Source: Alphaproteobacteria bacterium (GTDB lineage: Bacteria; Pseudomonadota; Alphaproteobacteria; Puniceispirillales; UBA1172). Taken from it: 17,252 nucleotides of DNA. The first letter of the stretch is position 1, and every line of letters begins with the position of its first letter. A program made the position numbers and the translations under genes. The stretch lies in assembly GCA_023259875.1 (NCBI GenBank), contig JALRFL010000085.1:1-17252 (forward strand), given 5' to 3'. Of this stretch, positions 1 through 6,766 are shown piece by piece. Under the pieces are notes generated by a model. That model was not told the DNA's origin and did not search any database. It saw only the letters and a program-made list of their open reading frames with translations.

Positions 1-33
1 AACGCTTCATGTGTTTCAAGGAAAGGAAAAAAC

Positions 34-522
34 ATGGCATTGAAAATTAGACTTGCTCGGGGTGGCGCCAAAAAACGGCCTTTTTACCGTATTGTCGTTG
101 CTGAGGCTTCATCACCTCGGGATGGCCGTTTTGTAGAACGCATCGGGTCTTATAACCCTATGCTTCCATCAGGTCATGATGATCGTCTTGTGCTGGATGG
201 TGAGCGCGCAAAATACTGGATGTCCAAAGGGGCAAAGCCAACGCTTCGTGTTCATAAAATGATGGCGGGAATTGGTCTTCTTGATAGCCCTGAAATCAGA
301 GAACAGCCAAAGAAATCTGCGCCGGGTCAAAAGCGTCTTGATCGTGAAGAGGCCGCCGCAGAAGCCGCTGCCGCCGCGGCTGAAGCCGCAGCAGAAGCTG
401 AAGCCGCTCCTGCGGAAGCGCCTGCAGAAGAAGCCCCTGCTGAAGCCGCTGTGGCAGAAGACGCTGTGGCAGAAGAAGCGCCAGCTGAAGAAGCCCCGGC
501 TGAAGCCGAAGAGAAAGCCTAG
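34..522 (+). CDS. rpsP: 30S ribosomal protein S16, with a long Ala/Glu-rich C-terminal tail
   Basis: Protein of the 30S subunit, needed for assembly of the 16S rRNA 5' domain. Residues 1-85 are a clear S16 domain: the start MALKIRLARGGAKKRPFYRI, then SPRDGRFVERIGSYNP at 27-42, and a WMSKGAKPT segment near 62-70. The family core is about 80-90 residues, but this protein has 162. Residues 105-162 are almost only Ala and Glu, with some Pro, Val and Asp, so the tail is acidic and probably disordered or partly helical. Extended S16 tails occur in alphaproteobacteria; this one is long. The ATG at 34 has a strong AAAGGA site six bases upstream. It is the first gene of the rpsP-rimM-trmD-rplS block, and rimM starts six bases after its stop. 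The gene upstream lies outside the window; ffh is the usual neighbour. Confidence 0.97.
   Translation: MALKIRLARGGAKKRPFYRIVVAEASSPRDGRFVERIGSYNPMLPSGHDDRLVLDGERAKYWMSKGAKPTLRVHKMMAGIGLLDSPEIREQPKKSAPGQKRLDREEAAAEAAAAAAEAAAEAEAAPAEAPAEEAPAEAAVAEDAVAEEAPAEEAPAEAEEKA
448..477 (+). repeat. 15-base tandem duplication inside the rpsP tail
   Basis: Two adjacent copies of GCTGTGGCAGAAGAC/A (448-462 and 463-477) differ only in the last base and encode AVAED and AVAEE. They sit in a wider run of GCNGAAGCN-type codons from about 346 to 519. This suggests that the Ala/Glu tail grew by slippage or unequal exchange. Confidence 0.8.
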
Positions 523-528
523 CCTTTC

Positions 529-1092
529 ATGGCAGGATCAGGTGATGACAAAGGCTTTGACCGCCAGCGGTCTATTGCTCTTGGTGTCATCACATCCGCG
601 CATGGCATTAAAGGGGCTGTAAAGGTTAAGCCTTTTACCGAAGCCCCTGAAAACTTTTCCGCTTATGGCCCGCTTCATGATGAGGCGGGCCAGCGTTATC
701 AGGTTCGCATCGAAAGGCGCGTCAAAGATCAGCTGATTTGTCGGCTTGAGGGTGTCAGAGACCGCAATATGGCCGAGGCGATGCGCAAAACTTGGCTTTA
801 TATTGATCGCCACCAACTGCCTGAGGATCATGAGCATTTCTATCAGGTGGATTTGATTGGAGCCGAGGTTCAGGATGAACATGGCCAAGCGGTAGGAATT
901 GCGGCAGGATTTTTTGATTTTGGCGGCGGCGAGATGATTGAGGTCACGCAACATAATGGCAATAGGGTGATGTTGCCATTTGCCCCGTCTTTGCGGCAAG
1001 AGGTCAATGCAGAAACCGCGACTATTCGTTTGCGCATTGATCCCATTTGGCTTGAACCAACAGCAAAGACACCTGATGATGAACCCTCTTGA
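529..1092 (+). CDS. rimM: 16S rRNA maturation factor RimM
   Basis: RimM binds the 30S head, contacts S19 and helps late 16S rRNA processing in the cytoplasm. The 187-residue protein has the two-domain family layout. An N-terminal barrel carries ALGVITSAHGIKGAVKVKPF at 17-36. A PRC-barrel domain begins at FYQVDLIGAEV (104-114) and includes FGGGEMIEV (131-139) and MLPFAPS (148-154). Length is normal for the family (about 170-190). The ATG at 529 is six bases after the rpsP stop. It has only a weak purine-rich stretch in front (GAGAAAG, ending in the last rpsP codons), so translation may be coupled to rpsP. A small hairpin separates it from trmD. Confidence 0.95.
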   Translation: MAGSGDDKGFDRQRSIALGVITSAHGIKGAVKVKPFTEAPENFSAYGPLHDEAGQRYQVRIERRVKDQLICRLEGVRDRNMAEAMRKTWLYIDRHQLPEDHEHFYQVDLIGAEVQDEHGQAVGIAAGFFDFGGGEMIEVTQHNGNRVMLPFAPSLRQEVNAETATIRLRIDPIWLEPTAKTPDDEPS

Positions 1093-1113
1093 TGCCCAGC
1101 CAGAATTGGGCAT
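1092..1113 (+). repeat. Intercistronic inverted repeat between rimM and trmD
   Basis: ATGCCCA (1092-1098) pairs perfectly with TGGGCAT (1107-1113) around an 8-base loop. It starts on the last base of the rimM stop codon. No T run follows, so it is unlikely to be an intrinsic terminator. It could tune mRNA stability or trmD translation. The trmD ribosome-binding site (GGAG, 1128-1131) lies outside the stem. Confidence 0.5.
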
Positions 1114-1137
1114 GAACAGGCACGAACGGAGCATAGC

Positions 1138-1917
1138 ATGACGGAAAAGATGCCAAATCAGCCTTCGCCGCCATCGCAACCATGGATGGCTTCGGTGCTG
1201 ACCCTTTTTCCAGATATGTTTCCGGGGCCTTTGGCTCAATCTCTTGCCGGTAAAGCGCTGGCCGCAGGGTTATGGTCGCTGAAAGTGACGGATATTCGGC
1301 CCTATGGTGTCGGTGTTCACCACAAAGTGGATGATCCCCCATTTGGTGGAGGGCCGGGTATGGTCATGCGTCCGGATGTCATGGCGGCGGCGTTAGCGGC
1401 GGCGTCAGAAGGCCTGCCGGACGACACCGCAAAAATATACCTTAGCCCTCGCGGCAAGAGGCTGGATCAAGCTTTGGTTCGGGAATTGGCCTCTAGGTCT
1501 GGTGTTTTGCTGGTATGTGGCCGATATGAAGGGGTAGATCAACGGGTGATTGATGCCGCAGACTTAACCGAGATAAGCATTGGCGATTATGTCTTGTCAG
1601 GGGGCGAAATGGCGGCACAAGTGTTGATAGACGCTGTGGTGCGTCTGCTTGATGGTGTCATGGGCAACCCCATTGCCCACCAACAAGACAGTTTTGAAAA
1701 TGGCTTATTGGAACATCCCCTTTATACCCATCCGCGCGATTGGGGCGGAAAAGTTGTCCCAGAAATCTTATTAAGTGGGGATCATGGCCGTATTGCCAAA
1801 TGGCGACATGAAGCGGCGATAGCTCTGACGCGGGAAAGACGCCCTGATCTTTTGGAAAAATGGCTAAAATCGGAAGGAAAAGAAGATCACTCTAAGGGAA
1901 AAAAGCCAACAAAATAG
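1138..1917 (+). CDS. trmD: tRNA (guanine-N1)-methyltransferase TrmD
   Basis: Methylates G37 of tRNAs that read CNN codons, using S-adenosylmethionine, and so prevents +1 frameshifting. It is a SPOUT-family enzyme with the trefoil-knot SAM site: YLSPRGKRLDQ (101-111), VLLVCGRYEGVDQR (123-136) and ISIGDYVLSGGEMAA (146-160). The catalytic Asp, matching E. coli Asp169, is Asp184 in QQDSFENGLL. The conserved Arg, matching E. coli Arg154, is Arg169. GDHGRIAKWR (214-223) lies in the C-terminal domain. The 259 residues include about 16 extra at the N terminus before the family-typical MASVLTLFPDMF. The ATG at 1138 has GGAG six bases upstream, which supports the longer form; the ATG at 1186 is the alternative start. 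Confidence 0.97.
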   Translation: MTEKMPNQPSPPSQPWMASVLTLFPDMFPGPLAQSLAGKALAAGLWSLKVTDIRPYGVGVHHKVDDPPFGGGPGMVMRPDVMAAALAAASEGLPDDTAKIYLSPRGKRLDQALVRELASRSGVLLVCGRYEGVDQRVIDAADLTEISIGDYVLSGGEMAAQVLIDAVVRLLDGVMGNPIAHQQDSFENGLLEHPLYTHPRDWGGKVVPEILLSGDHGRIAKWRHEAAIALTRERRPDLLEKWLKSEGKEDHSKGKKPTK

Positions 1918-1918
1918 C

Positions 1919-1947
1919 GTGACATATCGAATGAGTGGTGCTATATG
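1919..1947 (+). promoter_or_regulatory. Candidate sigma-70 promoter upstream of rplS
   Basis: GTGACA (1919-1924) and TATATG (1942-1947) are separated by 17 bases, and TGC just before the second hexamer gives an extended -10. The -35 matches the consensus at 5 of 6 positions and the -10 at 4 of 6. It lies just after the trmD stop, about 80 bases before the rplS start. It could add transcription of rplS and the leucine genes to read-through from rpsP. Assigned by eye only. Confidence 0.4.
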
Positions 1948-2027
1948 ACCACAATCCTAACGGAAATGACATTAATAATGAGAGAAAGGCGCCATTATCG
2001 GCAGCCGATTTGACTGGAGATTGTGCC

Positions 2028-2429
2028 ATGAATATTCTTGACCAGATTGGCCAGAATGAAATCAACAAGGTTCTTGCTAGCCGCCAGATTCCTGAATTTG
2101 GGGCAGGGGATACTTTGCGGGTCGATGTTAAGGTTGTTGAAGGCACGCGTGAGCGGATTCAGGCATTCGAAGGCGTTTGCATTGCTCGCAAGTCTGATGG
2201 CGTGAATTCCTCTTTCACCGTTCGTAAGATTTCTTATGGCGAAGGGGTTGAGCGGATTTTCCCCCTGTATTCCCCTCGGATTTCAGGTATTACCGTGATC
2301 CGTCGTGGTAAAGTGCGTCGGGCAAAACTGTATTATCTGCGTGGTCGTCGTGGCAAGTCAGCGCGTATTGTTGAAAGCACACGGGATCGCAACAAGCCTA
2401 CCACCACCGATACCTCAGCCACTGCCTGA
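2028..2429 (+). CDS. rplS: 50S ribosomal protein L19
   Basis: Large-subunit protein at the 30S-50S interface. The 133-residue product carries the L19 signature SSFTVRKISYGEGVERIFPL at 61-80, followed by YSPRI, and the basic stretch RRGKVRRAKLYYLRGRRGK (92-110). The ATG at 2028 gives the family-typical start MNILDQIGQNEINKVL and has GGAG (2016-2019) eight bases upstream. An in-frame GTG at 1935 would add 31 residues unlike L19 and is rejected. The Thr/Ala-rich end (124-133) is a short lineage-specific tail. The 110-base gap after trmD is wider than the earlier gaps in the block and holds a candidate promoter. Confidence 0.97.
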   Translation: MNILDQIGQNEINKVLASRQIPEFGAGDTLRVDVKVVEGTRERIQAFEGVCIARKSDGVNSSFTVRKISYGEGVERIFPLYSPRISGITVIRRGKVRRAKLYYLRGRRGKSARIVESTRDRNKPTTTDTSATA

Positions 2430-2434
2430 TCATC

Positions 2435-2499
2435 GGCGGTCTTTCGCGACCCCCTCCATCACCACGGAAAATGCCATGTTGACGGGGCGCCAGACCGCC
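2435..2499 (+). repeat. Inverted repeat in the rplS-leuC spacer
   Basis: GGCGGTCT (2435-2442) is perfectly complementary to AGACCGCC (2492-2499), with 49 bases between the arms. It lies in the 104-base leader before leuC, ahead of the leuC ribosome-binding site (2524-2527). There is no T run after it and no Leu-rich leader peptide in the spacer, so classical leucine attenuation is not supported. It may be a leader structure or chance. Confidence 0.3.
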
Positions 2500-2533
2500 A
2501 GTCATAATGCCGTGTTTAATGTTGGAGAAGATC

Positions 2534-3937
2534 ATGTCGGCACCAAAAACCCTATTTGATAAAATCTGGGATGCTCATCTGATTCACCGTGATGACGATG
2601 GGTCGAGTCTCATTTATATTGATCGTCATCTTGTTCACGAAGTGACCAGCCCACAGGCGTTTGAAGGCCTGCGTCAGACTAACCGCAAAGTGGCTAGCCC
2701 CGAACGCACCTTGGCGGTCGCCGATCACAACATTCCCACCAGTGACCGGTCTAAAGGCATTACGGATATGGAATCCCGTATTCAGATCGAAGCCCTTGAA
2801 AAAAATGCTCATGATTTTGGCGTGCCTTATTTTGCCATGGATGATATTCGCCAAGGGATCGTTCATGTGATCGGCCCTGAACAAGGCTTTACCCAACCGG
2901 GCATGACGATTGTTTGCGGCGATTCTCATACCGCGACTCATGGCGCTTTTGGTGCTCTAGCCTTTGGTATTGGCACCTCTGAGGTTGAACATGTTCTGGC
3001 AACCCAAACCTTAATTCAACAGCCGGCTAAAAATATGCGCATTACGGTGGATGGCACACTTCAACCCGGTGTGACAGCAAAAGATATCATCTTGGCGATT
3101 ATTGGCCAGATTGGTACTGCTGGCGGCACAGGTCATGTGATTGAATATGCTGGCGAAGCTATTCGCGGTCTCAGCATGGAAGGCCGGATGACAATTTGCA
3201 ATATGTCTATTGAGGCCGGGGCTCGCGCTGGCATGATCGCCCCGGATGAAACCACCTTTGCGTATCTCAAGGATAAGCCGATGGCACCTCAAGGCGATAT
3301 GTGGGACAAGGCGGTGGCGTGGTGGTCAAGCTTGGTGTCTGATGAAGGGGCGCGGTATGATCGCGAAGTGGTCATTAAGGCGGAAGATATCATTCCGACA
3401 GTGACTTGGGGAACTAGCCCTGAAGATACCGCCCCGATCACGGGTTTCGTGCCTGATCCTGCAAAAGAAAAGGATGAAGCGCGCAGAGCAAAAATTGAAC
3501 GCTCACTAGACTATATGGGGCTGACTGGCGGCATGAAAATTGAAGATATCACCATTGATACGGTCTTTATCGGATCATGCACCAATAGCCGTATTGAAGA
3601 TTTGCGCGCCGCGGCGGCGATTGCTAAAGGCCGCAAGGTGTCGCCTTCGGTTCGAGCGATGATCGTTCCCGGATCAGGCCTAGTCAAACAACAAGCCGAA
3701 GAAGAAGGGCTAGCCGATATCTTTATTGAAGCCGGGTTTGATTGGCGCGAGGCAGGATGTTCCATGTGTCTTGCCATGAATGCTGATCGTTTGTCTGAAG
3801 GGGAGCGCTGTGCCTCTACTTCAAACCGGAATTTTGAAGGTCGGCAAGGCCGGGGCGGGCGGACACATTTGGTGAGCCCAGAGATGGCGGTCGCGGCGGC
3901 GGTTAGTGGCCGGCTTACGGATGTCAGAACGCTTTAA
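2534..3937 (+). CDS. leuC: 3-isopropylmalate dehydratase large subunit
   Basis: With LeuD, LeuC converts 2-isopropylmalate to 3-isopropylmalate in leucine synthesis. It is an aconitase-family subunit of 467 residues, normal for LeuC. The start is MSAPKTLFDKIWDAHLI, with VCGDSHTATHGAFGALAFGIG at 127-147. The three cysteines that hold the [4Fe-4S] cluster are present: Cys349 in FIGSCTNSR and Cys409 and Cys412 in GCSMC. The ATG at 2534 matches the family start and has GGAG six bases upstream; an in-frame ATG at 2507 would add nine atypical residues. It leads leuC-leuD-leuB; leuA is not in the window. Gene order suggests cotranscription with leuD, 24 bases downstream, and perhaps with rplS. Confidence 0.97.
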   Translation: MSAPKTLFDKIWDAHLIHRDDDGSSLIYIDRHLVHEVTSPQAFEGLRQTNRKVASPERTLAVADHNIPTSDRSKGITDMESRIQIEALEKNAHDFGVPYFAMDDIRQGIVHVIGPEQGFTQPGMTIVCGDSHTATHGAFGALAFGIGTSEVEHVLATQTLIQQPAKNMRITVDGTLQPGVTAKDIILAIIGQIGTAGGTGHVIEYAGEAIRGLSMEGRMTICNMSIEAGARAGMIAPDETTFAYLKDKPMAPQGDMWDKAVAWWSSLVSDEGARYDREVVIKAEDIIPTVTWGTSPEDTAPITGFVPDPAKEKDEARRAKIERSLDYMGLTGGMKIEDITIDTVFIGSCTNSRIEDLRAAAAIAKGRKVSPSVRAMIVPGSGLVKQQAEEEGLADIFIEAGFDWREAGCSMCLAMNADRLSEGERCASTSNRNFEGRQGRGGRTHLVSPEMAVAAAVSGRLTDVRTL

Positions 3938-3961
3938 TGTTGTGTGAGAAAGGAAAACCCA

Positions 3962-4567
3962 ATGCAGAGGTTTCATACCCATAAAGGGATTGCTGCCCCA
4001 CTAGATATTATGAATATCGACACGGATATGATTATCCCAAAGCAATTCCTTAAAACCATTAAGCGGACGGGGCTTGGCGTGAATCTGTTTGATGAGATGC
4101 GCTATGACAAAGAGGGTAAGGAGAATCCTAACTTTATTCTCAACAAATCGCCCTATCGGGATGCGAGTATTCTGGTCGCCGGTGATAATTTTGGCTGTGG
4201 GTCAAGCCGAGAACACGCCCCTTGGGCCTTGCTTGATTTTGGGGTAAGGGTTGTGATCTCAACTAGTTTTGCTGATATTTTCTATAACAACTGTTTCAAA
4301 AACGGGATTCTGCCGATCACGGTTTCTGCCGCAGATCGCGAGGCCTTGATGGCTGATGCCAAAGACACCGAGAATCCTGAACTTGAAATTGATCTTCCTA
4401 ATCAGACGATACGCCGCCCAAATGGTGCAGATATCGCTTTTGACATTGATCCTTTCCGTAAACAATGTCTGCTGGATGGGTTGGATGATATTGGTCTTAC
4501 CATGGCAAAATCTGATGCGATTAGCGCCTATGCTAGCAAGCGTCAGAACACGCACCCATGGCTCTAA
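3962..4567 (+). CDS. leuD: 3-isopropylmalate dehydratase small subunit
   Basis: Swivel-domain partner of LeuC in isopropylmalate isomerase. The 201-residue protein shows the LeuD hallmarks: APLDIMNIDTDMIIPKQFL at 12-30, the substrate-recognition loop KTIKRTGLG (31-39), and FGCGSSREHAPWAL (77-90). VVISTSFADIFYNNCFKNGILP (97-118) completes the swivel core. The ATG at 3962 has AAAGGA seven bases upstream and gives the family start MQRFHTHKGI. A GTG at 3944 is in frame but lies upstream of that site, so it is unlikely to be used. Length is normal for bacterial LeuD (about 200). Confidence 0.97.
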   Translation: MQRFHTHKGIAAPLDIMNIDTDMIIPKQFLKTIKRTGLGVNLFDEMRYDKEGKENPNFILNKSPYRDASILVAGDNFGCGSSREHAPWALLDFGVRVVISTSFADIFYNNCFKNGILPITVSAADREALMADAKDTENPELEIDLPNQTIRRPNGADIAFDIDPFRKQCLLDGLDDIGLTMAKSDAISAYASKRQNTHPWL

Positions 4568-4595
4568 GTATTTATAAAATTAAGGAAATCTAGAA

Positions 4596-5705
4596 ATGAG
4601 CAATCGCAAAATCATGATTATGCCCGGTGACGGCATTGGCCCCGAAGTGATGAATGCTACGATGAAAGTGGCAGATTGGCTGGCTAAACACCGTTCGTTT
4701 TCGTTTGATACCATGTTCGGGCTATGCGGCGGTGCCAGCTATGAAAAGCATGGTGTGCCGATCACAGATGAGACCATGGCAGATGTGATGGCGTGTGATG
4801 CTATCCTGTTTGGGGCGGCAGGTGACCCAAGATATGACAATTTGCCGTTTGAATTAAAGCCAGAACGCGGTTTATTGCGGATGCGTAAAGAACTTGATCT
4901 TTACGCCAATTTGCGTCCTGCCTTGGTGTTTCCGCCTCTGGTTTCCGCCTCGACCTTAAAAGAAGATGTGATTTCAGGTCTTGATATTATGATCGTGCGC
5001 GAATTAACCGGCGGCAGTTATTTTGCTGAACCGCGTGGACGCGAGGAGCGCGATGGCGTGGTTTGCGCTTATGATACCAATCTCTATTCCGTTCCAGAAA
5101 TTGAGCGCATTGGCCGGGTAGCCTTTGATCTTGCCCGCAAGCGCAACAAGAAAATCACCAGCGTGGAAAAAGCGAATGTGATGCATTCTGGTGTGTTGTG
5201 GCGCGAAACTATGAACGCGTTATACCAATCAGAAGGTGACGGGCTTAATTATGAAAATATGTATGCCGATAACTGCGCCATGCAGTTGGTGCGCCAACCT
5301 AAGCAATTTGATGTCATTGTCACAGATAATCTGTTTGGGGATTTGCTGTCGGATTGTGCGGCTATGTTGACCGGCTCGCTAGGAATGTTGCCTTCGGCCT
5401 CTCTTGGGGAAATTGACCCTGTGACGGGTGTTCGGCGATCTTTCTATGAGCCTGTTCATGGCTCTGCCCCGGATATCGCAGGGAAAGGGCTTGCAAATCC
5501 GCTTGCCCAATTGTTGAGCTTTGCGATGATGCTTCGGTATTCCTTTGATATGGCAGAAGACGCTGATCTGGTGGAAAAGGCTGTGGAAAAGGCCCTTGAT
5601 AGCGGCAAGCGCACCGGCGATATCATGGTTGACGGTGCCACATTAACCAATACCGATGGAATGATGGATGAAGTGCTTGGGGCGTTGGATCGTCTGGCAA
5701 GGTAA
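4596..5705 (+). CDS. leuB: 3-isopropylmalate dehydrogenase
   Basis: Oxidative decarboxylation of 3-isopropylmalate to 2-oxoisocaproate with NAD+, the third specific step of leucine synthesis. The 369-residue protein begins MSNRKIMIMPGDGIGPEV. It has the substrate-binding arginines in the RMRKELDLYANLRP region (95-108), Tyr142 in GGSYF, Lys192 in EKANV, and the metal-binding aspartates at 225 (YADN), 249 and 253 (NLFGDLLSD). GSAPDIAGKGLANP, the nucleotide-binding loop, follows. All expected catalytic residues are present. AAGGA lies nine bases before the ATG, which is 28 bases after leuD. asd follows after 20 bases. Confidence 0.97.
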   Translation: MSNRKIMIMPGDGIGPEVMNATMKVADWLAKHRSFSFDTMFGLCGGASYEKHGVPITDETMADVMACDAILFGAAGDPRYDNLPFELKPERGLLRMRKELDLYANLRPALVFPPLVSASTLKEDVISGLDIMIVRELTGGSYFAEPRGREERDGVVCAYDTNLYSVPEIERIGRVAFDLARKRNKKITSVEKANVMHSGVLWRETMNALYQSEGDGLNYENMYADNCAMQLVRQPKQFDVIVTDNLFGDLLSDCAAMLTGSLGMLPSASLGEIDPVTGVRRSFYEPVHGSAPDIAGKGLANPLAQLLSFAMMLRYSFDMAEDADLVEKAVEKALDSGKRTGDIMVDGATLTNTDGMMDEVLGALDRLAR

Positions 5706-5725
5706 GTGTTCTAAAGGAAAATCTC

Positions 5726-6751
5726 ATGGGATATAAAGTAGCCGTTGTTGGGGCCACTGGCGCGGTTGGCCGAGAAATGCTGAAAACACTGGCGGAACGC
5801 GAGTTTCCAGCAGATCAGGTCTTTGCCTTGGCATCAAGCCAATCCGCAGGCAATGTGATCAGTTATGGCGAAGATAAGGACCTGACGGTTCAGGCTTTGG
5901 ATAAGTTTGACTTTGCCAATGCGGACATTGCCTTGTTTTCTGCAGGATCGGGGATTGCTCAACAGATCGGGCCCAAGGCCGGCGCCGCAGGCTGTGTTGT
6001 GATTGATAATTCGTCTGCGTTTCGCATGGACGAAGATGTGCCCTTGGTTGTCCCTGAGGTGAATGGCCATGTTCTTGAGGCATTTTTTCAAAATCCTGAC
6101 CGCCGCAATATTATTGCCAATCCCAATTGTTCCACCGCGCAAATGGTCATGGCTCTAAAACCGCTTCATGATGCCTATCATATTCGCCGTGTGGTTGTAT
6201 CCACATATCAGGCGGTATCAGGGGCAGGGCGACCAGCCATGGATGAGCTGTTTGAACAAACCCGCGGCATCTATGTTAATGATTTCAAAAAGCCCGAAAA
6301 CTTCACTAAAGAAATCGCCTTTAATGTCATTCCACATATTGATGTTTTTATGGATAACGGTTTCACCAAAGAAGAATGGAAGATGGAGGCCGAGACGAAG
6401 AAGATTCTCGACCCTGCGATTGAAGTGGTAGCGCATTGTGTTCGGGTGCCTGTTTTTATCGGCCATAGTGAGGCGATCTTCATCGAATGCGATCATCCGG
6501 TTGATGAGGAACAGGCCAGAACGCTATTACGGGAAATGGATGGCGTCGCCGTGATTGATCATCGTGTGGATGAAGGTTATGTGACACCCAAAGAAGCTGC
6601 AGGTGAAGATGCGGTTTTCGTCTCGCGCCTGCGTCGGGATAACACTGTTGCTAATGGTCTTGTGTTTTGGTGTGTGTCTGACAATCTGCGCAAAGGGGCG
6701 GCCTTGAACTCGGTTCAGATTGCCGAAGAATGCCTGCGCCGCGGGCTTTAA
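5726..6751 (+). CDS. asd: Aspartate-semialdehyde dehydrogenase
   Basis: Reduces aspartyl phosphate to aspartate semialdehyde with NADPH, the branch point toward lysine/diaminopimelate, threonine and methionine. The 341-residue protein starts MGYKVAVVGATGAVGREML (Rossmann GxTGxVG loop at 9-15). The nucleophile Cys135 is in NPNCSTAQM. Arg240 and His247 are in VRVPVFIGHSEA. It belongs to the shorter, Gram-positive/alphaproteobacterial-like group of about 340 residues. AAAGGA is seven bases before the ATG. Adjacency to leuB is common in alphaproteobacteria. Its stop codon overlaps that of the convergent pyridoxal kinase gene, and a probable terminator covers both. Confidence 0.97.
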   Translation: MGYKVAVVGATGAVGREMLKTLAEREFPADQVFALASSQSAGNVISYGEDKDLTVQALDKFDFANADIALFSAGSGIAQQIGPKAGAAGCVVIDNSSAFRMDEDVPLVVPEVNGHVLEAFFQNPDRRNIIANPNCSTAQMVMALKPLHDAYHIRRVVVSTYQAVSGAGRPAMDELFEQTRGIYVNDFKKPENFTKEIAFNVIPHIDVFMDNGFTKEEWKMEAETKKILDPAIEVVAHCVRVPVFIGHSEAIFIECDHPVDEEQARTLLREMDGVAVIDHRVDEGYVTPKEAAGEDAVFVSRLRRDNTVANGLVFWCVSDNLRKGAALNSVQIAEECLRRGL

Positions 6752-6766
6752 TTAGCCTGTTTTTTT
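6741..6766 (+). terminator. Probable intrinsic terminator of the leuCDB-asd transcript
   Basis: GCGGGCT (6741-6747) pairs with AGCCTGT (6754-6760), with two G-U pairs, around the loop TTAATT. Six T follow directly (6761-6766). The stem covers the end of asd and the loop holds most of the stop codons of both convergent genes. The T run is only on the plus side, so it should act on plus-strand transcripts. No terminator for the minus-strand kinase gene is seen here. Confidence 0.55.

Noticed and set aside
272..622. Open frame of Pro/Leu/Lys-rich residues over the rpsP tail
   Set aside because: It is a shifted reading of the Ala/Glu repeat region, which keeps other frames free of stops. The rpsP frame is the real one.
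538..1342. Long minus-strand open frames over rimM and trmD
   Set aside because: They lie antisense to two clear genes, their translations show no family resemblance, and they follow the codon pattern of the opposite strand.
1997..2009. Small hairpin ATCGG-CAG-CCGAT before rplS
   Set aside because: Five base pairs with a triloop are too short to support a ribosomal-protein leader, and no known L19 binding structure is recognisable.
1935..2027. N-terminal extension of L19 from a GTG at 1935
   Set aside because: The added residues do not resemble L19, and the ATG at 2028 has a good ribosome-binding site and gives the family-typical start.
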